A DNA stretch of 64,000 nucleotides from Haloactinospora alba (GCF_006717075.1 NZ_VFQC01000001.1:3147501-3211500), one strand, 5' to 3'; shown: positions 46,043 through 56,579, counted from the stretch's first letter. Notes: a model not told the origin generated them from the letters alone. A program made the numbers and translations.

Positions 46043-47227
46043 TTACGTACGGGCGCTGTCCCGCCGCGCCCGGCGACGGCGATTCGCCACGATCCACACG
46101 GCGGCCGCCACGACGGCGGCCGGCGCCGCCAGCCGGCGCGCCACCCGCGCCAGCGCACGGCGCCGCGCGCGCCCTCGGGAACGCGCCACCCGCTCCGCCG
46201 TGGGACGGGAGGGCAGGACCGCGCTGTACCGCACGCTGTCCTGCGGATGCACCTCCGGACGCGCGGGGTCGGTCGCGGTGGCCCCGGCCGGCATCGCCAC
46301 CGGGGTCGTCCCCTGGTACGGCGGTAGCACCGGCAACCACGTGGCGGTCCACGCCGCGCCGAAGAGCACCACCCGGCTGACCAGGTTGATCCACACCAGC
46401 AACCCCACGAGCACGGCGAACGACGCGTACACCGGGTTGCTGAGTGTTCCTCCCACGAGCACGGCCCCCAGGGACTTGAGCACCTCGAAACCGACCGCGG
46501 TCAGCAGCGCGCCGCGCCACAGCACCCGCCACGAGCTGCGGGTCCCCGACAGCTGCGCGAACAGCACCAGGAAGATCACCAGGCTCATGGCGATCGCGAC
46601 GACGAACCCCAGCACCCGCAACCCGAAACCCGCCAGCGCGGAGTCCGCCAACCCCACCCACGCGAGCAGCCAGTCCGTGGCCGCCTGCGCGACGCTGGTG
46701 AGCGCCACCGACGCCAGCAGCGCCAGCCCCAGCACCACCATGACGGCGATGTCGAGGAGTTTGGCCACGACGATGTTCGGCCCCTCCGACACGTTCTTCA
46801 GCCACACCCGGTGCAGCGCGACGCGCAGCGCGGAGACCGACCCCAGACCGGCGTAGAGCAGCCCCAGCAGGCCGCCCGCACCGGCTCCGGCGCGCGCCTC
46901 GGCGATCCGGTCCACCGGTAGCTCGTTCGCCAGCCCCGGAAGCACGTCCCGGATGGCCTGGTCCAGGTACTCCCGCGCCTCGTCCTGGAACACGGCCGCG
47001 TAGCCCGCGATGGCGAAGGCGAGCGCGAGCAGCGGGAAGAACGACAGGAAAACGAAGTACGTGACGGAACCCGCGAGCTGGTTGCCGCCGCTGTCCGCGT
47101 AACGTTCGTAGGCCCGCACCGCGTGGTCCAGAACCGGCCAACGCTGCCGCGCGGACCACGCCCGGTCCGCCGCCGCGTTGGCGTACTCGCGCGCCCGCGC
47201 CTTCACCCTTCCCAACACCGAAGCCAT
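46043..47227 (-). CDS. YihY/BrkB family membrane protein
   Basis: A 394-residue integral membrane protein with about six helices and the YihY signature (AGSVTYFVFLSFFPLLALAFAI near residue 55). A basic 60-residue C-terminal tail (RSRGRARRRALARVARRL) ends in another helix. Function unknown; an old ribonuclease BN annotation for this family is wrong. Confidence 0.9.
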   Translation of the reverse strand: MASVLGRVKARAREYANAAADRAWSARQRWPVLDHAVRAYERYADSGGNQLAGSVTYFVFLSFFPLLALAFAIAGYAAVFQDEAREYLDQAIRDVLPGLANELPVDRIAEARAGAGAGGLLGLLYAGLGSVSALRVALHRVWLKNVSEGPNIVVAKLLDIAVMVVLGLALLASVALTSVAQAATDWLLAWVGLADSALAGFGLRVLGFVVAIAMSLVIFLVLFAQLSGTRSSWRVLWRGALLTAVGFEVLKSLGAVLVGGTLSNPVYASFAVLVGLLVWINLVSRVVLFGAAWTATWLPVLPPYQGTTPVAMPAGATATDPARPEVHPQDSVRYSAVLPSRPTAERVARSRGRARRRALARVARRLAAPAAVVAAAVWIVANRRRRARRDSART

Positions 47228-47503
47228 GGCCCCTCACCTCGTCGCCGCTCCCGCGGCCGCCAACGCTCCCGGCCAGCAGACCGGCGGCCAAGCCCAGCGG
47301 TACTCACCATCGCTACACTGCACGCGTGCGTTCCCACCAGCCTCCCACGCCGCCCGCGGGCGCCGCGGGTGGAAACGCCACCGTGCCGTGCGGCCACCGC
47401 TTCCCGTCGGCAGGGCCAGTGAACCGGCCCCGCCGGCCGCCGAGCGCCGGCCGAGGCACCCACGACCACGACGCAACGACCCTTCGCACCGGCAAGGCAC
47501 CAC

Positions 47504-48733
47504 ATGAGCACACTGCACAGACTGCTGCGACCGTTGCGGGGCGACCGCGCCGCGACGGACGAGGAACCGCCGGTCTCCGACGGCGCCTCCCCCGACGAGC
47601 TGTCGGCGGCGTTCACCTCCCGCTACGGCCACACCCCCGCGGGTGTGTGGTGGGCCCCCGGACAGGCCGCCCTGCTGGGGGAACACACCGGTGACAGCGG
47701 CATGACCCTGACCACGGCGCTCCCCTGGGGCGTCTCGCTCGCCCTCGCGCCGACCGACGACGGGACGCTCCGGGTCGCCAGCCGCGGCGCCAGCGGACAG
47801 GCCGTCCGCCTGGCCCCGGGCAGGCAACCGCTGGGCGCCCCCGCGTGGGCCGGCCGGGTGGCAGGGGTCGTCCGGGCCGCCCGCGAGTCGGGGCAGCTTC
47901 CCGACGGGGCGGGCGCGCGCGTCCTGGTGGACTCCGACCTTCCCGCGGGCGGGGGGTTCGCCGCCGCGGCGGCGTTGGAGTGCGCGGTCCTGGTCGCACT
48001 GGCCCAGGCGCACGGGAACGACGCCCTGGCGAAGGACCCGGCGGCCCTGGCCCGTGTCTCCCACACGCCCGGGGGCGGGTCCCACGGCGCGTCCACCGGC
48101 CCCGCCCGTGCCGCGGCGTTGCGGTACTCGCGGGGCAACGCGCTTCTCACCGACCGCCGCAGCGGCCGCACCAGCACCGTCCCGCTGGATCCGCACCGCT
48201 CCGGAGTGGAGCTCCTCGTGATCACACCCCGGCAGCGGCACGGCCTCCGTGCCGGAACGGCGGGCAGGCGCCGCGCCGAGTGCGCGCGCGCCGCGCGGCT
48301 GCTGGGGGTCGACGCGCTACCGGACGTCGCCGACCTCACCCGGGCTCTGGATACACTGAACGACCCGGTGCTGCGCCGCCGGGTGCAGCACGTGGTGACC
48401 GAGGCCCACCGGGTCAACGCCGCGAGCGGACTGCTGCGCGTGGGGGCGGTGGGCGAGCTCGGCGCGCTGCTCACGTCCTCGCACCTGTCCCTGCGGGACC
48501 AGTTCGCGGTGTCCTCCCCCACGACGGACGCCGCTGTGGAGGCCTCCTCCGCGGCAGCGCGCGGCGCCCGGATGGTCGGCGGGCGCGGGGAGAGCGCGCT
48601 CGTTCTCGCCGACGCCCACCGGGCGGCGGAGGTGCGGCGCGCGGTCAGCGCGGCGTTCGACTCCCGCGGGTGGCCCGAACCCGAGGTCCGCCCGGCCTGT
48701 CCGGCCGCCGGGGCGCACCGCGTCGACGGCTGA
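47504..48733 (+). CDS. galactokinase-like GHMP protein without the catalytic motif
   Basis: A 409-residue protein aligning with galactokinases. It keeps an altered motif 1 (LLGEHTGDSGMTLTTALPWG), an altered ATP loop (LPAGGGFAAAAALECAV; usually PxGxGLSSSAA), and motif RVQHVVTEAHRV. But the catalytic-Asp motif GIMDQ is missing: the position reads GGGSHGASTGPARAA. The glycine-rich end is also changed (VGGRGESALVLAD). It may be an inactive or repurposed kinase. Galactose genes are not nearby. Confidence 0.8.
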   Translation: MSTLHRLLRPLRGDRAATDEEPPVSDGASPDELSAAFTSRYGHTPAGVWWAPGQAALLGEHTGDSGMTLTTALPWGVSLALAPTDDGTLRVASRGASGQAVRLAPGRQPLGAPAWAGRVAGVVRAARESGQLPDGAGARVLVDSDLPAGGGFAAAAALECAVLVALAQAHGNDALAKDPAALARVSHTPGGGSHGASTGPARAAALRYSRGNALLTDRRSGRTSTVPLDPHRSGVELLVITPRQRHGLRAGTAGRRRAECARAARLLGVDALPDVADLTRALDTLNDPVLRRRVQHVVTEAHRVNAASGLLRVGAVGELGALLTSSHLSLRDQFAVSSPTTDAAVEASSAAARGARMVGGRGESALVLADAHRAAEVRRAVSAAFDSRGWPEPEVRPACPAAGAHRVDG

Positions 48734-48819
48734 GCGGGGCGGGGAACCGGCCGGTGGTGGCGGCCGGTCCCAGGGACGGCACACGTGAACGGCGCGACGC
48801 GAAGGATGGCGGACAGAGT

Positions 48820-50034
48820 ATGGCGGACAGACCGCGCAGACCCAGCTCCCGGTCCGGGAGCGGGTCGAATGATTCCAACCGTACGGGCGTGTTCCGCAGA
48901 CCCTCCGGTGGCGGGGCCGACGAGATCGAGAAGCTGTACCGGCCGCGCCGTTCGCAGCAGAACTCCGGCGGTGACGCGGGTGGGTCCGCACGGCGCCGCC
49001 CGGCCTCGGGGGGTTCCGGCCGGGGAAGCTCCGGCCGGGGAGGCGGCATCGACGGTTCCGGGCAGGCGCGGCGGGAACGGGAGCAGCGGCGCCGACGGCG
49101 CCGGACACTGCTGGTCCTGCTGCTGGTGGTGCTCGTCATGGTGCCCACCGCGTTCTACCTGTGGGCCGACTCCCGGCTGGAACGGGTGGAGGCGCTGCCG
49201 GAGTACGAGGGCCAGCCCGAGGAACAGCCCGGCACGACCTACATGATCGTCGGCTCGGACAGCCGGGAGGGGCTCAGCGACGAGGACAAGCAGGATCTGG
49301 GCACCGGCGACGCCGAGGGCAAACGCACCGACACGATCATGGTGCTGTACGTCCCCGAGGAGGGCACCCCCTCCATCGTCAGCGTCCCGCGCGACTCCTA
49401 CGTCACCGTTCCCGGATTGGGGAAGAACAAGATCAACGCCGCCTTCGCCACAGCGGCCGGCGGGGGCCCCGCGACCCTGGTGCAGACGTTCGAGCAGGCC
49501 AGCGGGGTACGGATCGACCACTACGTGGAGATCGGCTTCTCCGGTTTCGTGGACATCGTGGACGCCGTCGGAGGCGTCGAGATGTGCCCCGAGGAGGCGA
49601 TGGAGGACCCCAAGGCCAACCTCGACATCGAGGCGGGCTGCCAGGACATGGACGGCAGCACCGCCCTGGGCTACGTGCGCACGCGGGCCTCGCCGCGGGC
49701 CGACCTCGACCGGATCGAACGCCAGCGCGAGTTCTTCAGCGCACTGGTGGACAAGACCACATCGCCGGGGACGCTGCTCAACCCGGTGCGGTCCGTGCCG
49801 CTGGTGACCGACGGCACCGAGACGTTCGAGGTGGGAGAGGACGACCACCTCAGCGACCTCGGGTGGATGGCGCTGGCGATGCGCGACGACCCCGAGACGA
49901 CGTCCGTCCCCATCGGCACCACCACGCGCACCGAGGTGGGCTCCTCCGTGCTGTGGGACGAGCAGCGCTCGGAGGAGATGTTCGGCGCGATGCGCTCCGG
50001 GGAGGAGATCCCCGAGTCGGCCATGCAGGAGTGA
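48820..50034 (+). CDS. LytR-CpsA-Psr family cell-wall ligase
   Basis: A 404-residue LCP protein that would attach polymer (teichoic acid or arabinogalactan-type) to peptidoglycan. A 95-residue Gly/Ser/Arg-rich cytoplasmic N-terminus, one helix (LLVLLLVVLVMVPTAFYLW), then the LCP domain: MIVGSDSREG, KRTDTIMVLYV, SVPRDSYVTVPG, NKINAAFATAGG-like stretch, DHYVEIGFSGFVDIVDAVGGVEM and LGYVRTRASPRADLDRIERQREF with the phosphate-binding Arg residues. ATG 48820 is the only start in frame with these. A terminator hairpin follows. Confidence 0.94.
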   Translation: MADRPRRPSSRSGSGSNDSNRTGVFRRPSGGGADEIEKLYRPRRSQQNSGGDAGGSARRRPASGGSGRGSSGRGGGIDGSGQARREREQRRRRRRTLLVLLLVVLVMVPTAFYLWADSRLERVEALPEYEGQPEEQPGTTYMIVGSDSREGLSDEDKQDLGTGDAEGKRTDTIMVLYVPEEGTPSIVSVPRDSYVTVPGLGKNKINAAFATAAGGGPATLVQTFEQASGVRIDHYVEIGFSGFVDIVDAVGGVEMCPEEAMEDPKANLDIEAGCQDMDGSTALGYVRTRASPRADLDRIERQREFFSALVDKTTSPGTLLNPVRSVPLVTDGTETFEVGEDDHLSDLGWMALAMRDDPETTSVPIGTTTRTEVGSSVLWDEQRSEEMFGAMRSGEEIPESAMQE

Positions 50035-50090
50035 GGCGGTTCCGGGCCGGCGGCGGCGCCGGCTCCGGTCCGGAACGGGCCCGGACATGG

Positions 50091-50122
50091 GAAGGGCCCG
50101 CCGTGTAGCACGACGGGCCCTT
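50091..50122 (+). terminator. terminator after the LCP gene
   Basis: GAAGGGCCCG pairs with CGGGCCCTTC across a 12-base loop, followed by CTTGA; 56 bases beyond the stop. Confidence 0.75.
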
Positions 50123-50454
50123 CCTTGACGTTCCGCACCGCGCGCGCCTACCCCCCAGCGGGCGCGTGGCCGGCACGTCGACCTGGATGATCATGTGCCC
50201 CGGTGTTCCCGGAGCGGAGCGCTTCCGCGCGGCGATCCGCCGAAGCACTGCCTCCAGAGTACGGCAAGATACGCAAATTACGCGAATCGTACTAATGTGG
50301 CATCTCTGACATTACCGCAGGCCAGAGCACTGCCACCGGTTCCCAGTATTGCACTGCGGCCCCCGCACGCGCGGGAGAACGCCGAAATCCGCCCCACACA
50401 CGTCCGTCCCGCCGCGAGGGGCGGGACGGTGGTGCAGGAAAGCGCCGGTTCCGG
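50123..50454. other. intergenic region between the LCP gene and icd
   Basis: No gene. An AT-rich patch (near 50265-50320, with TACTAAT) could hold a promoter, but nothing follows it to the right. A hairpin CGTCCCGCC/GGCGGGACG at 50405-50428 lies 27 bases beyond the icd stop and may terminate that leftward gene. Confidence 0.5.
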
Positions 50455-51672
50455 TCAGGAGAGGCGCTTGGCCAGGTTCTCGTCCAGCGCGGCCAGGAAC
50501 TCCTCCGTGGTGAGCCAGTCCTGCTCCCCGCCGATGAGCAGGGCCAGGTCCTTGGTCATCTGACCGCCCTCGACCGTGGAGACGACCACCTTCTCCAGGG
50601 TGTTGGCGAACTCCACCACCGCCGGGGTGTTGTCCTGCTTGCCGCGGTGCTCCAGACCCCGCGTCCAGGCGAAGATGGAGGCGATGGGGTTGGTGGAGGT
50701 GGCCTTGCCCTGCTGGTGCTGGCGGTAGTGCCGCGTGACCGTGCCGTGGGCCGCCTCGGCCTCCACGGTCCGGCCGTCCGCGGTGCGCAGCACCGAGGTC
50801 ATCAGCCCCAGCGAGCCGAAGCCCTGGGCGACTGTGTCGGACTGGACGTCACCGTCGTAGTTCTTGCACGCCCACACGTAGCCGCCCTCCCACTTGAGCG
50901 CGGCGGCGACCATGTCGTCGATCAGCCGGTGCTCGTAGGTGAGGCCGGCCGCCTCGAAGGCGTCCTTGAACTCGTTCTCGTAGATCTCGGCGAACACGTC
51001 CTTGAACATGCCGTCGTAGGACTTGAGGATCGTGTTCTTGGTGGACAGGTACACCGGGTAGCCGCGGTCGAGCCCGTAGTTGAAGCTGGCGCGGGCGAAG
51101 TCCTCGATGGACCGGCGGTAGTTGTACATGCCCAGGGCGACGCCGCCGTCCTCGGGGAACTGGGCGACCTCCATCTCGATGGGTTCCCCGCCGTCGTCCG
51201 GCGTGTAGGTGATCGTCACCGTGCCGGGGCCGGGAACCTTGAAGTCGCTCGCCCGGTACTGGTCGGCGTGGGCGTGCCTGCCGATGATGATGGGCTGGGT
51301 CCAGCTCGGAACCAGCCGGGGCACGTTCTCGCAGATGATGGGCTCGCGGAAGACCACGCCGCCGAGGATGTTACGGATGGTCCCGTTGGGGGACCGCCAC
51401 ATCTTCTTCAGCCCGAACTCCTCGACCCGGGCCTCGTCCGGGGTGATGGTGGCGCACTTGACACCGGTCCCGTACTGCTTGATGGCATTGGCGGCGTCCA
51501 CCGTCACCTGGTCGTCGGTGCGGTCGCGCTCCTCGATGCCGAGGTCGTAGTACTTGAGGTCGATGTCCAGGTAGGGCAGGATCAGCCGGTCCTTGATGAA
51601 GGACCAGATGATCCGGGTCATCTCGTCGCCGTCCAGCTCTACTACAGGGTTGGCAACCTTGATTTTGGCCAT
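50455..51672 (-). CDS. icd: NADP-dependent isocitrate dehydrogenase
   Basis: A 405-residue homodimeric-type isocitrate dehydrogenase (isocitrate + NADP to 2-oxoglutarate). [50 protein letters not shown] with the substrate Ser and Arg, [29 protein letters not shown] with metal Asp residues, and [17 protein letters not shown] (NADP site) are intact. It supplies the TCA cycle together with sucCD at 59-61 kb. Confidence 0.96.
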   Translation of the reverse strand: MAKIKVANPVVELDGDEMTRIIWSFIKDRLILPYLDIDLKYYDLGIEERDRTDDQVTVDAANAIKQYGTGVKCATITPDEARVEEFGLKKMWRSPNGTIRNILGGVVFREPIICENVPRLVPSWTQPIIIGRHAHADQYRASDFKVPGPGTVTITYTPDDGGEPIEMEVAQFPEDGGVALGMYNYRRSIEDFARASFNYGLDRGYPVYLSTKNTILKSYDGMFKDVFAEIYENEFKDAFEAAGLTYEHRLIDDMVAAALKWEGGYVWACKNYDGDVQSDTVAQGFGSLGLMTSVLRTADGRTVEAEAAHGTVTRHYRQHQQGKATSTNPIASIFAWTRGLEHRGKQDNTPAVVEFANTLEKVVVSTVEGGQMTKDLALLIGGEQDWLTTEEFLAALDENLAKRLS

Positions 51673-51903
51673 GGTCGTGTGGCTGTCCCTTCGTTTCGGC
51701 TCACGTTCATGTGGCTGGAGGCCAAGCCGCGCAGCACGTCCGCCGCTCCACCGACCGTGGCCGTGTACGCGCCCGCCTCATGAGCTCGCCGCACAGCAGT
51801 GAACCGCCAGGTCCCTGGTTCTCTCCCGTTCGCGGTCAACCCCCCGGCGGTTCCGTGAAACGAACATATGCGGTATCTCGATATCAAGCTTATTAGACGC
51901 GCG

Positions 51904-52245
51904 TCACGCGAGTTGCGGTGCTACCCACGCCAGCACGATCAGAAGCACCGCCAGGGTCACCGTCGTCAGCACGTCGACCCACCAGCGCCGTACCGCCAGC
52001 AGCCCCACCCGCTCGGCCGGCAGGAGCACGCGCAGCAGCGCGGCCAGCAGCAGCGCACCGGCGACCACCGCCGGACCGCGTTTGAAGTGCGCCGCCGCCA
52101 CGATGACCAGGCCGGCTCCCATGGCCGCCATCACCAGCAGGTAGGGAATCTGGACGAACCACGCCGGCACCGCGGGCTCGGCGGACGGTTCCCCCTCCCC
52201 GTCCGGACCCTGCTGTGATGCTGTCTCCGCCGCGTTCCGATCCAC
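51904..52245 (-). CDS. DUF3017 membrane protein
   Basis: A 113-residue protein with three helices (FVQIPYLLVMAAMGAGLVIVA, VVAGALLLAALLRVLL, VLTTVTLAVLLIVLAWV). DUF3017 genes usually trail folD in actinobacteria; here an FHA gene separates them. GTG 52245 is favoured because AAGGTGAGG lies six bases upstream; GTG 52257 is the alternative. A MITE-like element begins 21 bases upstream, so its promoter must lie within or beyond that insertion. Confidence 0.78.
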   Translation of the reverse strand: MDRNAAETASQQGPDGEGEPSAEPAVPAWFVQIPYLLVMAAMGAGLVIVAAAHFKRGPAVVAGALLLAALLRVLLPAERVGLLAVRRWWVDVLTTVTLAVLLIVLAWVAPQLA

Positions 52246-52266
52246 CGTGATCCTCACCTTGACGTA

Positions 52267-52429
52267 GGTCCTGCTTTTCGGACGCTTGTCCTGCTGCGCG
52301 CCGCCCCAGGACACCGCCCCGCGGCGTTCTCGTCGGTCGGCGGAGGGTCCGCTCCGCCTCCCTGACCGGCCGTGCCGGGGCGGCACCGGAGACGCCGCTC
52401 GCGACGAACAGCGCCCAAAAAACAGGACC
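52267..52429. mobile_element. MITE-like element, copy A
   Basis: A 163-base non-coding element with imperfect 19-base terminal inverted repeats (GGTCCTGCTTTTCGGACGC; other end GGTCCTGTTTTTTGGGCGC inverted), flanked by TA at 52265-52266 and 52430-52431. Its interior aligns over nearly its whole length with 61480-61641 in inverse orientation. It sits directly before the DUF3017 gene. The 220 bases to its right, up to the FHA gene, hold no gene. Confidence 0.8.
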
Positions 52430-52648
52430 TAGTGACGTCCACCCGCCGCGCCACACCGGACACGCCGCGCGGCCGCTGCGACCGCGCCCGATTATGCCAA
52501 CCGCACCGGCCCCGCCGCCGGCGGCGAGCACCTCCGGCGGCGCCGCCCGCGCCGCACCTCCCACGAATGCCCGCAAAGGAGCGTAGAACGAACAGCAGCC
52601 GGGTAACACACCATGAGATGAGTGCCACGGTGAGCGAGGACCCCTCCC

Positions 52649-53365
52649 ATGAACCCCACTCAACCAACGGCTAGCGACCGCACCGCCCCCGTACCGACAC
52701 CCCCGCCCCGAACCCGCCGTGCCCCACCGCAACGGATGCGTTCCACCCTGGAGGCACCCCCCGTGGACGGGCCCTACATCCGGCTCGAGGAGAGCGGGGA
52801 GGTGCAGCAGCTCAACACCGACGTCACCACTGTAGGGCGCGGGGAGGGCACCGACATCCGCCTCAGCGACCCGAGCGTGTCGCAGCTGCACGCCGAACTG
52901 GTGCGTCGCGGTCCCTACGTGTACGTCGCCGACAGCGGCCTCTCCCGCAACGGGACCCGGGTCAACGGCCGCCCCGTCGCGCGGCGGGTGCTCGAGGACG
53001 GCGACGTCGTCAGCTTCGGTACCGCCCGCGGCAAGATCGGGGGGCTCGGCTACGAGGACCTCTCCCCCGAGGCGGAGCTCCGGCGCAGCTCCGCACCGGA
53101 GCTGACCCGCAGGGAGCTGGACGTGCTCACGGCCCTGTGCAGCCCCGTGCTGTCCGAGGAGGCCTTCGTGTCGCCCGCGACCGCGCGTCAGATCGCCGAG
53201 GACCTCGTGGTCACCGAGGCGGCAGTCAAACAGCACCTGCTCCGCCTCTACCAGAAGTTCCGGATACCGGAAGGAGCGAACCGCCGCACCCGGCTGGCCA
53301 ACGAGGTCGTGGCGCTGGGACTGATACGCCCCCTGCCGTCCCTGAACACCAACCGCCGGCGGTGA
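52649..53365 (+). CDS. FHA domain protein with C-terminal helix-turn-helix
   Basis: A 238-residue protein. A Pro-rich N-terminus (about 40 residues) leads to an FHA domain (TTVGRGEGTDIRLSDPSVSQLHAEL ... LSRNGTRVNGRPV), which binds phosphothreonine. The C-terminus (ELTRRELDVLTALC ... TARQIAEDLVVTEAAVKQHLLRLYQKF) resembles a LuxR-type DNA-binding helix set. It may link Ser/Thr kinase signals to transcription. The ribosome site before ATG 52649 is weak. Confidence 0.86.
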   Translation: MNPTQPTASDRTAPVPTPPPRTRRAPPQRMRSTLEAPPVDGPYIRLEESGEVQQLNTDVTTVGRGEGTDIRLSDPSVSQLHAELVRRGPYVYVADSGLSRNGTRVNGRPVARRVLEDGDVVSFGTARGKIGGLGYEDLSPEAELRRSSAPELTRRELDVLTALCSPVLSEEAFVSPATARQIAEDLVVTEAAVKQHLLRLYQKFRIPEGANRRTRLANEVVALGLIRPLPSLNTNRRR

Positions 53366-53382
53366 GACCCGGCCGGGCGCGA

Positions 53383-53427
53383 CGCTCCGGGGCCGGGCCT
53401 CACCACGGGAGAGAGGACCGGCCCCGG
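53383..53427. terminator. stem-loop between convergent FHA and folD genes
   Basis: Perfect 12-base arms CTCCGGGGCCGG and CCGGCCCCGGAG with a 21-base loop, 17 bases after the FHA stop; it could serve both convergent genes. Confidence 0.65.
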
Positions 53428-53477
53428 AGACCGGGTGTCCCGGCGGAACCGGAACGCGGCTCCGCCGGTCCGGCGGC

Positions 53478-54329
53478 TCAACCTGCCTGGCGCTCCGCGG
53501 CCTCCACCAGGTTGACGAGCAGCATCGCCCGCGTCATCGGACCCACGCCACCGGGGTTGGGCGACACGTAACCGGCCACCTCACGCACGTCCGGGGCCAC
53601 GTCCCCGGCGACCCCCTGGTCCGTCCGGGTCACCCCGACGTCCAGCACAGCCGAGCCCGGTTTGACCATGTCCTGGGTGATGAGGCCGGGAACGCCCGCC
53701 CCGGCGACCACGATGTCAGCGCGGCGCGTGTGCGCGGCGAGGTCGCGCGTTCCGGTGTGGCACGAGGTCACCGTGGCGTTCTCACTGCGGCGGGTCATCA
53801 GCAGCCCCAGCGGGCGGCCGACCGTGACCCCCCTGCCGACCACGACGACCTCCGCGCCCCGCAACGGGATCTCGTAGCGGTTCAACAGCTCCACGATGCC
53901 GCGCGGCGTGCACGGCAGCGGCGCCTCCTGCGTCAGCACCAGCTTGCCCAGGTTGGAGGGCTGCAACCCGTCGGCGTCCTTGTTCGGGTCGATCATGCCC
54001 AGCACCCGGTTCTCGTCCACCCCGCGCGGCAGCGGGAGCTGGACGATGTAGCCGGTGCAGGCGGGGTCGGCGTTGAACTCCGCCACCGCCGCCTCGATCT
54101 CCTCCTGGGTGGCGCTGGCCGGGAGCTCCCGGCGGAGGCTCTCGATCCCCACCTCGGCACAGTCCCGGTGCTTACCGGAGACGTAGGCGTGGCTGCCCGG
54201 GTCGTCGCCCACCAGAAGCGTTCCCAGGCCGGGGGTGACGCCCTTCGCCCGCAACGCCGCGACCCGGTCCACGAGCTCCGCGCGGATCGCGCCCGCGGTG
54301 GCCTTCCCATCAAGAATCTGCGCGCCCAT
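53478..54329 (-). CDS. folD: methylenetetrahydrofolate dehydrogenase/cyclohydrolase
   Basis: A 283-residue bifunctional FolD interconverting methylene- and formyl-tetrahydrofolate. [16 protein letters not shown] with the catalytic Lys, [13 protein letters not shown], and the NADP site [18 protein letters not shown] are intact, as is the [13 protein letters not shown] end motif. GGAGGGG precedes ATG 54329. It supplies formyl-THF to the PurH/PurN enzymes immediately upstream, 31 bases away on the same strand. Confidence 0.96.
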   Translation of the reverse strand: MGAQILDGKATAGAIRAELVDRVAALRAKGVTPGLGTLLVGDDPGSHAYVSGKHRDCAEVGIESLRRELPASATQEEIEAAVAEFNADPACTGYIVQLPLPRGVDENRVLGMIDPNKDADGLQPSNLGKLVLTQEAPLPCTPRGIVELLNRYEIPLRGAEVVVVGRGVTVGRPLGLLMTRRSENATVTSCHTGTRDLAAHTRRADIVVAGAGVPGLITQDMVKPGSAVLDVGVTRTDQGVAGDVAPDVREVAGYVSPNPGGVGPMTRAMLLVNLVEAAERQAG

Positions 54330-54360
54330 CGCGCCCCTCCGTACGGCTCGGTTTTCCTGC

Positions 54361-55929
54361 TCAGTGGTAGAAATGCCGGGTTCCGGTGGTGTACATCGGG
54401 ATACCGGCCCGTTGCGCCGCGGCGGCGACCTCCTCGTCCCGCAGCGACCCGCCCGGCTGGACCACCGCGCGCACCCCCGCCTCGGTGAGCACGTCGAGAC
54501 CGTCCGGGAACGGGAAGAAGGCGTCACTGGCCGCGACGGCGCCGGCGGCCCGCTCCCCGGCGCGGGTGACCGCCAACCGCGCGGCGTCGACCCGGTTGAC
54601 CTGGCCCATGCCCACCCCGACGGTGGCGCGGTCGTGCGCCAGCAGGATCGCGTTGGACTTGACCGCCCGCGCCGCCCGCCACGCGAACGCCAGGTCGGCC
54701 AGTGTCGCCTCGTCGGCGGCGGGACCCGCACGCAGCTCCCACGCCTCCGGGTCGTCACCGGCGGCGTCCAGCGCGTCGGCGGACTGCAGCAGCACACCGC
54801 CGCTGATCCGGTGCACCTCGGTCATCCCGGCGCGCTGAGGCTCCGTGACCCGCAACAGCCGGATGTTCTTCTTGCGGGTCAGCACCTCGACCGCGTCCGG
54901 TTCGAACTCCGGCGCCGCCAGCACCTCGGTGAAGACCTCCGCGACCTGTTCGGCCATCGCCGCGCTCACCGGCCGGTTGGTGGCGATGACACCGCCGAAC
55001 GCCGACACGGGGTCGCAGGCGTGGGCCTTGCGGTGCGCCTCGGCGATGTCGGCGCCGGTCGCGATGCCGCACGGGTTGGCGTGCTTGATGACAGCCACAC
55101 ACGGTTCGGTGAAGTCGTTGGCGGCACGCAGCGCCGCGTCCCCGTCGACGTAGTTGTTGTAGGACATCTCCTTGCCGTGGAACAGCTGGGCGCCGGCCAG
55201 GCCGGTCCCAGCGGCGCCGGCGTCCCGGTAGAGCGCCGCCCGCTGGTGGGGGTTCTCCCCGTAGCGCAGCGGCGCCACCCGCTCGTAGGTCGCGGCGTGG
55301 AACCCCGGCCAGCCGGTGGACTCCGCCACGTCGTCCGGGGCGTAGCTGCCGGCGAACCAGCGGGCCACGGCGGCGTCGTACCCGGCGGTGTGCGCGAAGG
55401 CGTCGGCGGCGAGGCGCTGGCGCTGCGTTCCGGTGAACCCTCCGGCGGTCACCGCCTCCAGCACCTCGTCGTAGCGCCCCGGGTCGACGACGACGGCGAG
55501 GCTGTTGTGGTTCTTGGCGGCGGCCCGGACCATGGCGGGGCCGCCGATGTCGATCTTCTCGATGCACTCCTGCGGGTCCGCCCCCGTGGCCACCGTGTCC
55601 TCGAAGGGGTAGAGGTTCACCACCACCAGGTCGAAGGGGGCGATGCCGAGGTCGTCGAGAGTGGCGGTGTGATCCGCGCTGTCCCGATCGGCCAGCAGCC
55701 CCGCGTGGATGTTGGGGTGGAGGGTCTTCACCCGCCCCTGCAGACACTCGGGGAAGCCGGTGACCTCCTCAACCGGGGTGACCGGAACATCGATCTCCGT
55801 CATCCTGGCCGCGGTGGAGCCAGTGGAGACGATCTCCACTCCCGCCTCCGCGAGCCCGTAGGCCAGTTCCTCCAGGCCGGTCTTGTCGTAGACGCTGATC
55901 AACGCGCGCCGAACGGGCCGCTGACTCAC
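54361..55929 (-). CDS. purH: AICAR formyltransferase/IMP cyclohydrolase
   Basis: A 522-residue bifunctional enzyme for the last two steps of IMP synthesis. IMP cyclohydrolase part at residues 1-195 ([60 protein letters not shown]) and AICAR transformylase after it ([40 protein letters not shown] end). GAGGAG precedes GTG 55929; the first codons overlap the purN stop. Part of a purN-purH-folD operon. Confidence 0.96.
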   Translation of the reverse strand: MSQRPVRRALISVYDKTGLEELAYGLAEAGVEIVSTGSTAARMTEIDVPVTPVEEVTGFPECLQGRVKTLHPNIHAGLLADRDSADHTATLDDLGIAPFDLVVVNLYPFEDTVATGADPQECIEKIDIGGPAMVRAAAKNHNSLAVVVDPGRYDEVLEAVTAGGFTGTQRQRLAADAFAHTAGYDAAVARWFAGSYAPDDVAESTGWPGFHAATYERVAPLRYGENPHQRAALYRDAGAAGTGLAGAQLFHGKEMSYNNYVDGDAALRAANDFTEPCVAVIKHANPCGIATGADIAEAHRKAHACDPVSAFGGVIATNRPVSAAMAEQVAEVFTEVLAAPEFEPDAVEVLTRKKNIRLLRVTEPQRAGMTEVHRISGGVLLQSADALDAAGDDPEAWELRAGPAADEATLADLAFAWRAARAVKSNAILLAHDRATVGVGMGQVNRVDAARLAVTRAGERAAGAVAASDAFFPFPDGLDVLTEAGVRAVVQPGGSLRDEEVAAAAQRAGIPMYTTGTRHFYH

Positions 55930-56579
55930 CGGTTCTCCTCTGTTATGTCGCCGGATACGCGGGCGGAACCGGCATCGTCCGGCCCCAACCGCACCTGTCG
56001 TTGTTCCACGGCCCAACCGTGGGTGGCGAGCCGGCCCACCACGTCGACCAGCATGTCCCGCTCCACGGTCTTGATGCGGCCGTGCAGACTCGTGACGTCG
56101 TCGTCGGGGCGCACCCGGACCGCCGCCTGCTCGATGACGGGCCCCGTGTCCACGCCCTCGTCCACGAAGTGCACGGTCGCCCCGGTGACACGCACCCCGT
56201 AGGCGAGGGCGTCGCGGACGGCGTGGGCCCCCGGGAACGCCGGAAGCAGCGCCGGGTGGCTGTTGACGACGGTGTGGCGGGCCAGGAACTCGGGGCCGAG
56301 GATCCGCATGAAACCCGCCGCCACCACGAGGTCGGGCGTGAACTCCCCCACCCGCCGGGCGAGTTCGGCGTCCCACTGCTGCCGGTCCGGGTACTCCCCG
56401 AACGGGACGGTGAACGTGGGAACGCCCGCGCGGCGGGCGTGGTCGAGCCCTTGGGCGCTCTCCCGGTCCGCGCCGACGGCGGCGACGCGCACACCGTAGG
56501 CCGGATCGGCCGCAGCATCGAGCAGGGCAGCCATGGTGCTTCCCACACCGGAAACGAGGACGACTACTCGCGCCGACAG
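55926..56579 (-). CDS. purN: phosphoribosylglycinamide formyltransferase, CTG start
   Basis: A 217-residue GAR transformylase. [18 protein letters not shown] and [19 protein letters not shown] are hallmarks, with catalytic Asn/His/Asp in [10 protein letters not shown] and DTGP. The essential first strand and phosphate loop ([18 protein letters not shown]) require the reading frame to begin upstream of the first ATG or GTG codon in frame (GTG 56546). The only sensible start is CTG 56579, with GGAGG seven bases upstream. The stop overlaps the purH start. Confidence 0.92.
   Translation of the reverse strand: MSARVVVLVSGVGSTMAALLDAAADPAYGVRVAAVGADRESAQGLDHARRAGVPTFTVPFGEYPDRQQWDAELARRVGEFTPDLVVAAGFMRILGPEFLARHTVVNSHPALLPAFPGAHAVRDALAYGVRVTGATVHFVDEGVDTGPVIEQAAVRVRPDDDVTSLHGRIKTVERDMLVDVVGRLATHGWAVEQRQVRLGPDDAGSARVSGDITEENR

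Noticed and set aside
51893-53236. 447-residue minus-strand frame across the MITE and FHA gene
   Set aside because: Low-complexity shadow of the FHA gene and the repeat; no domain.
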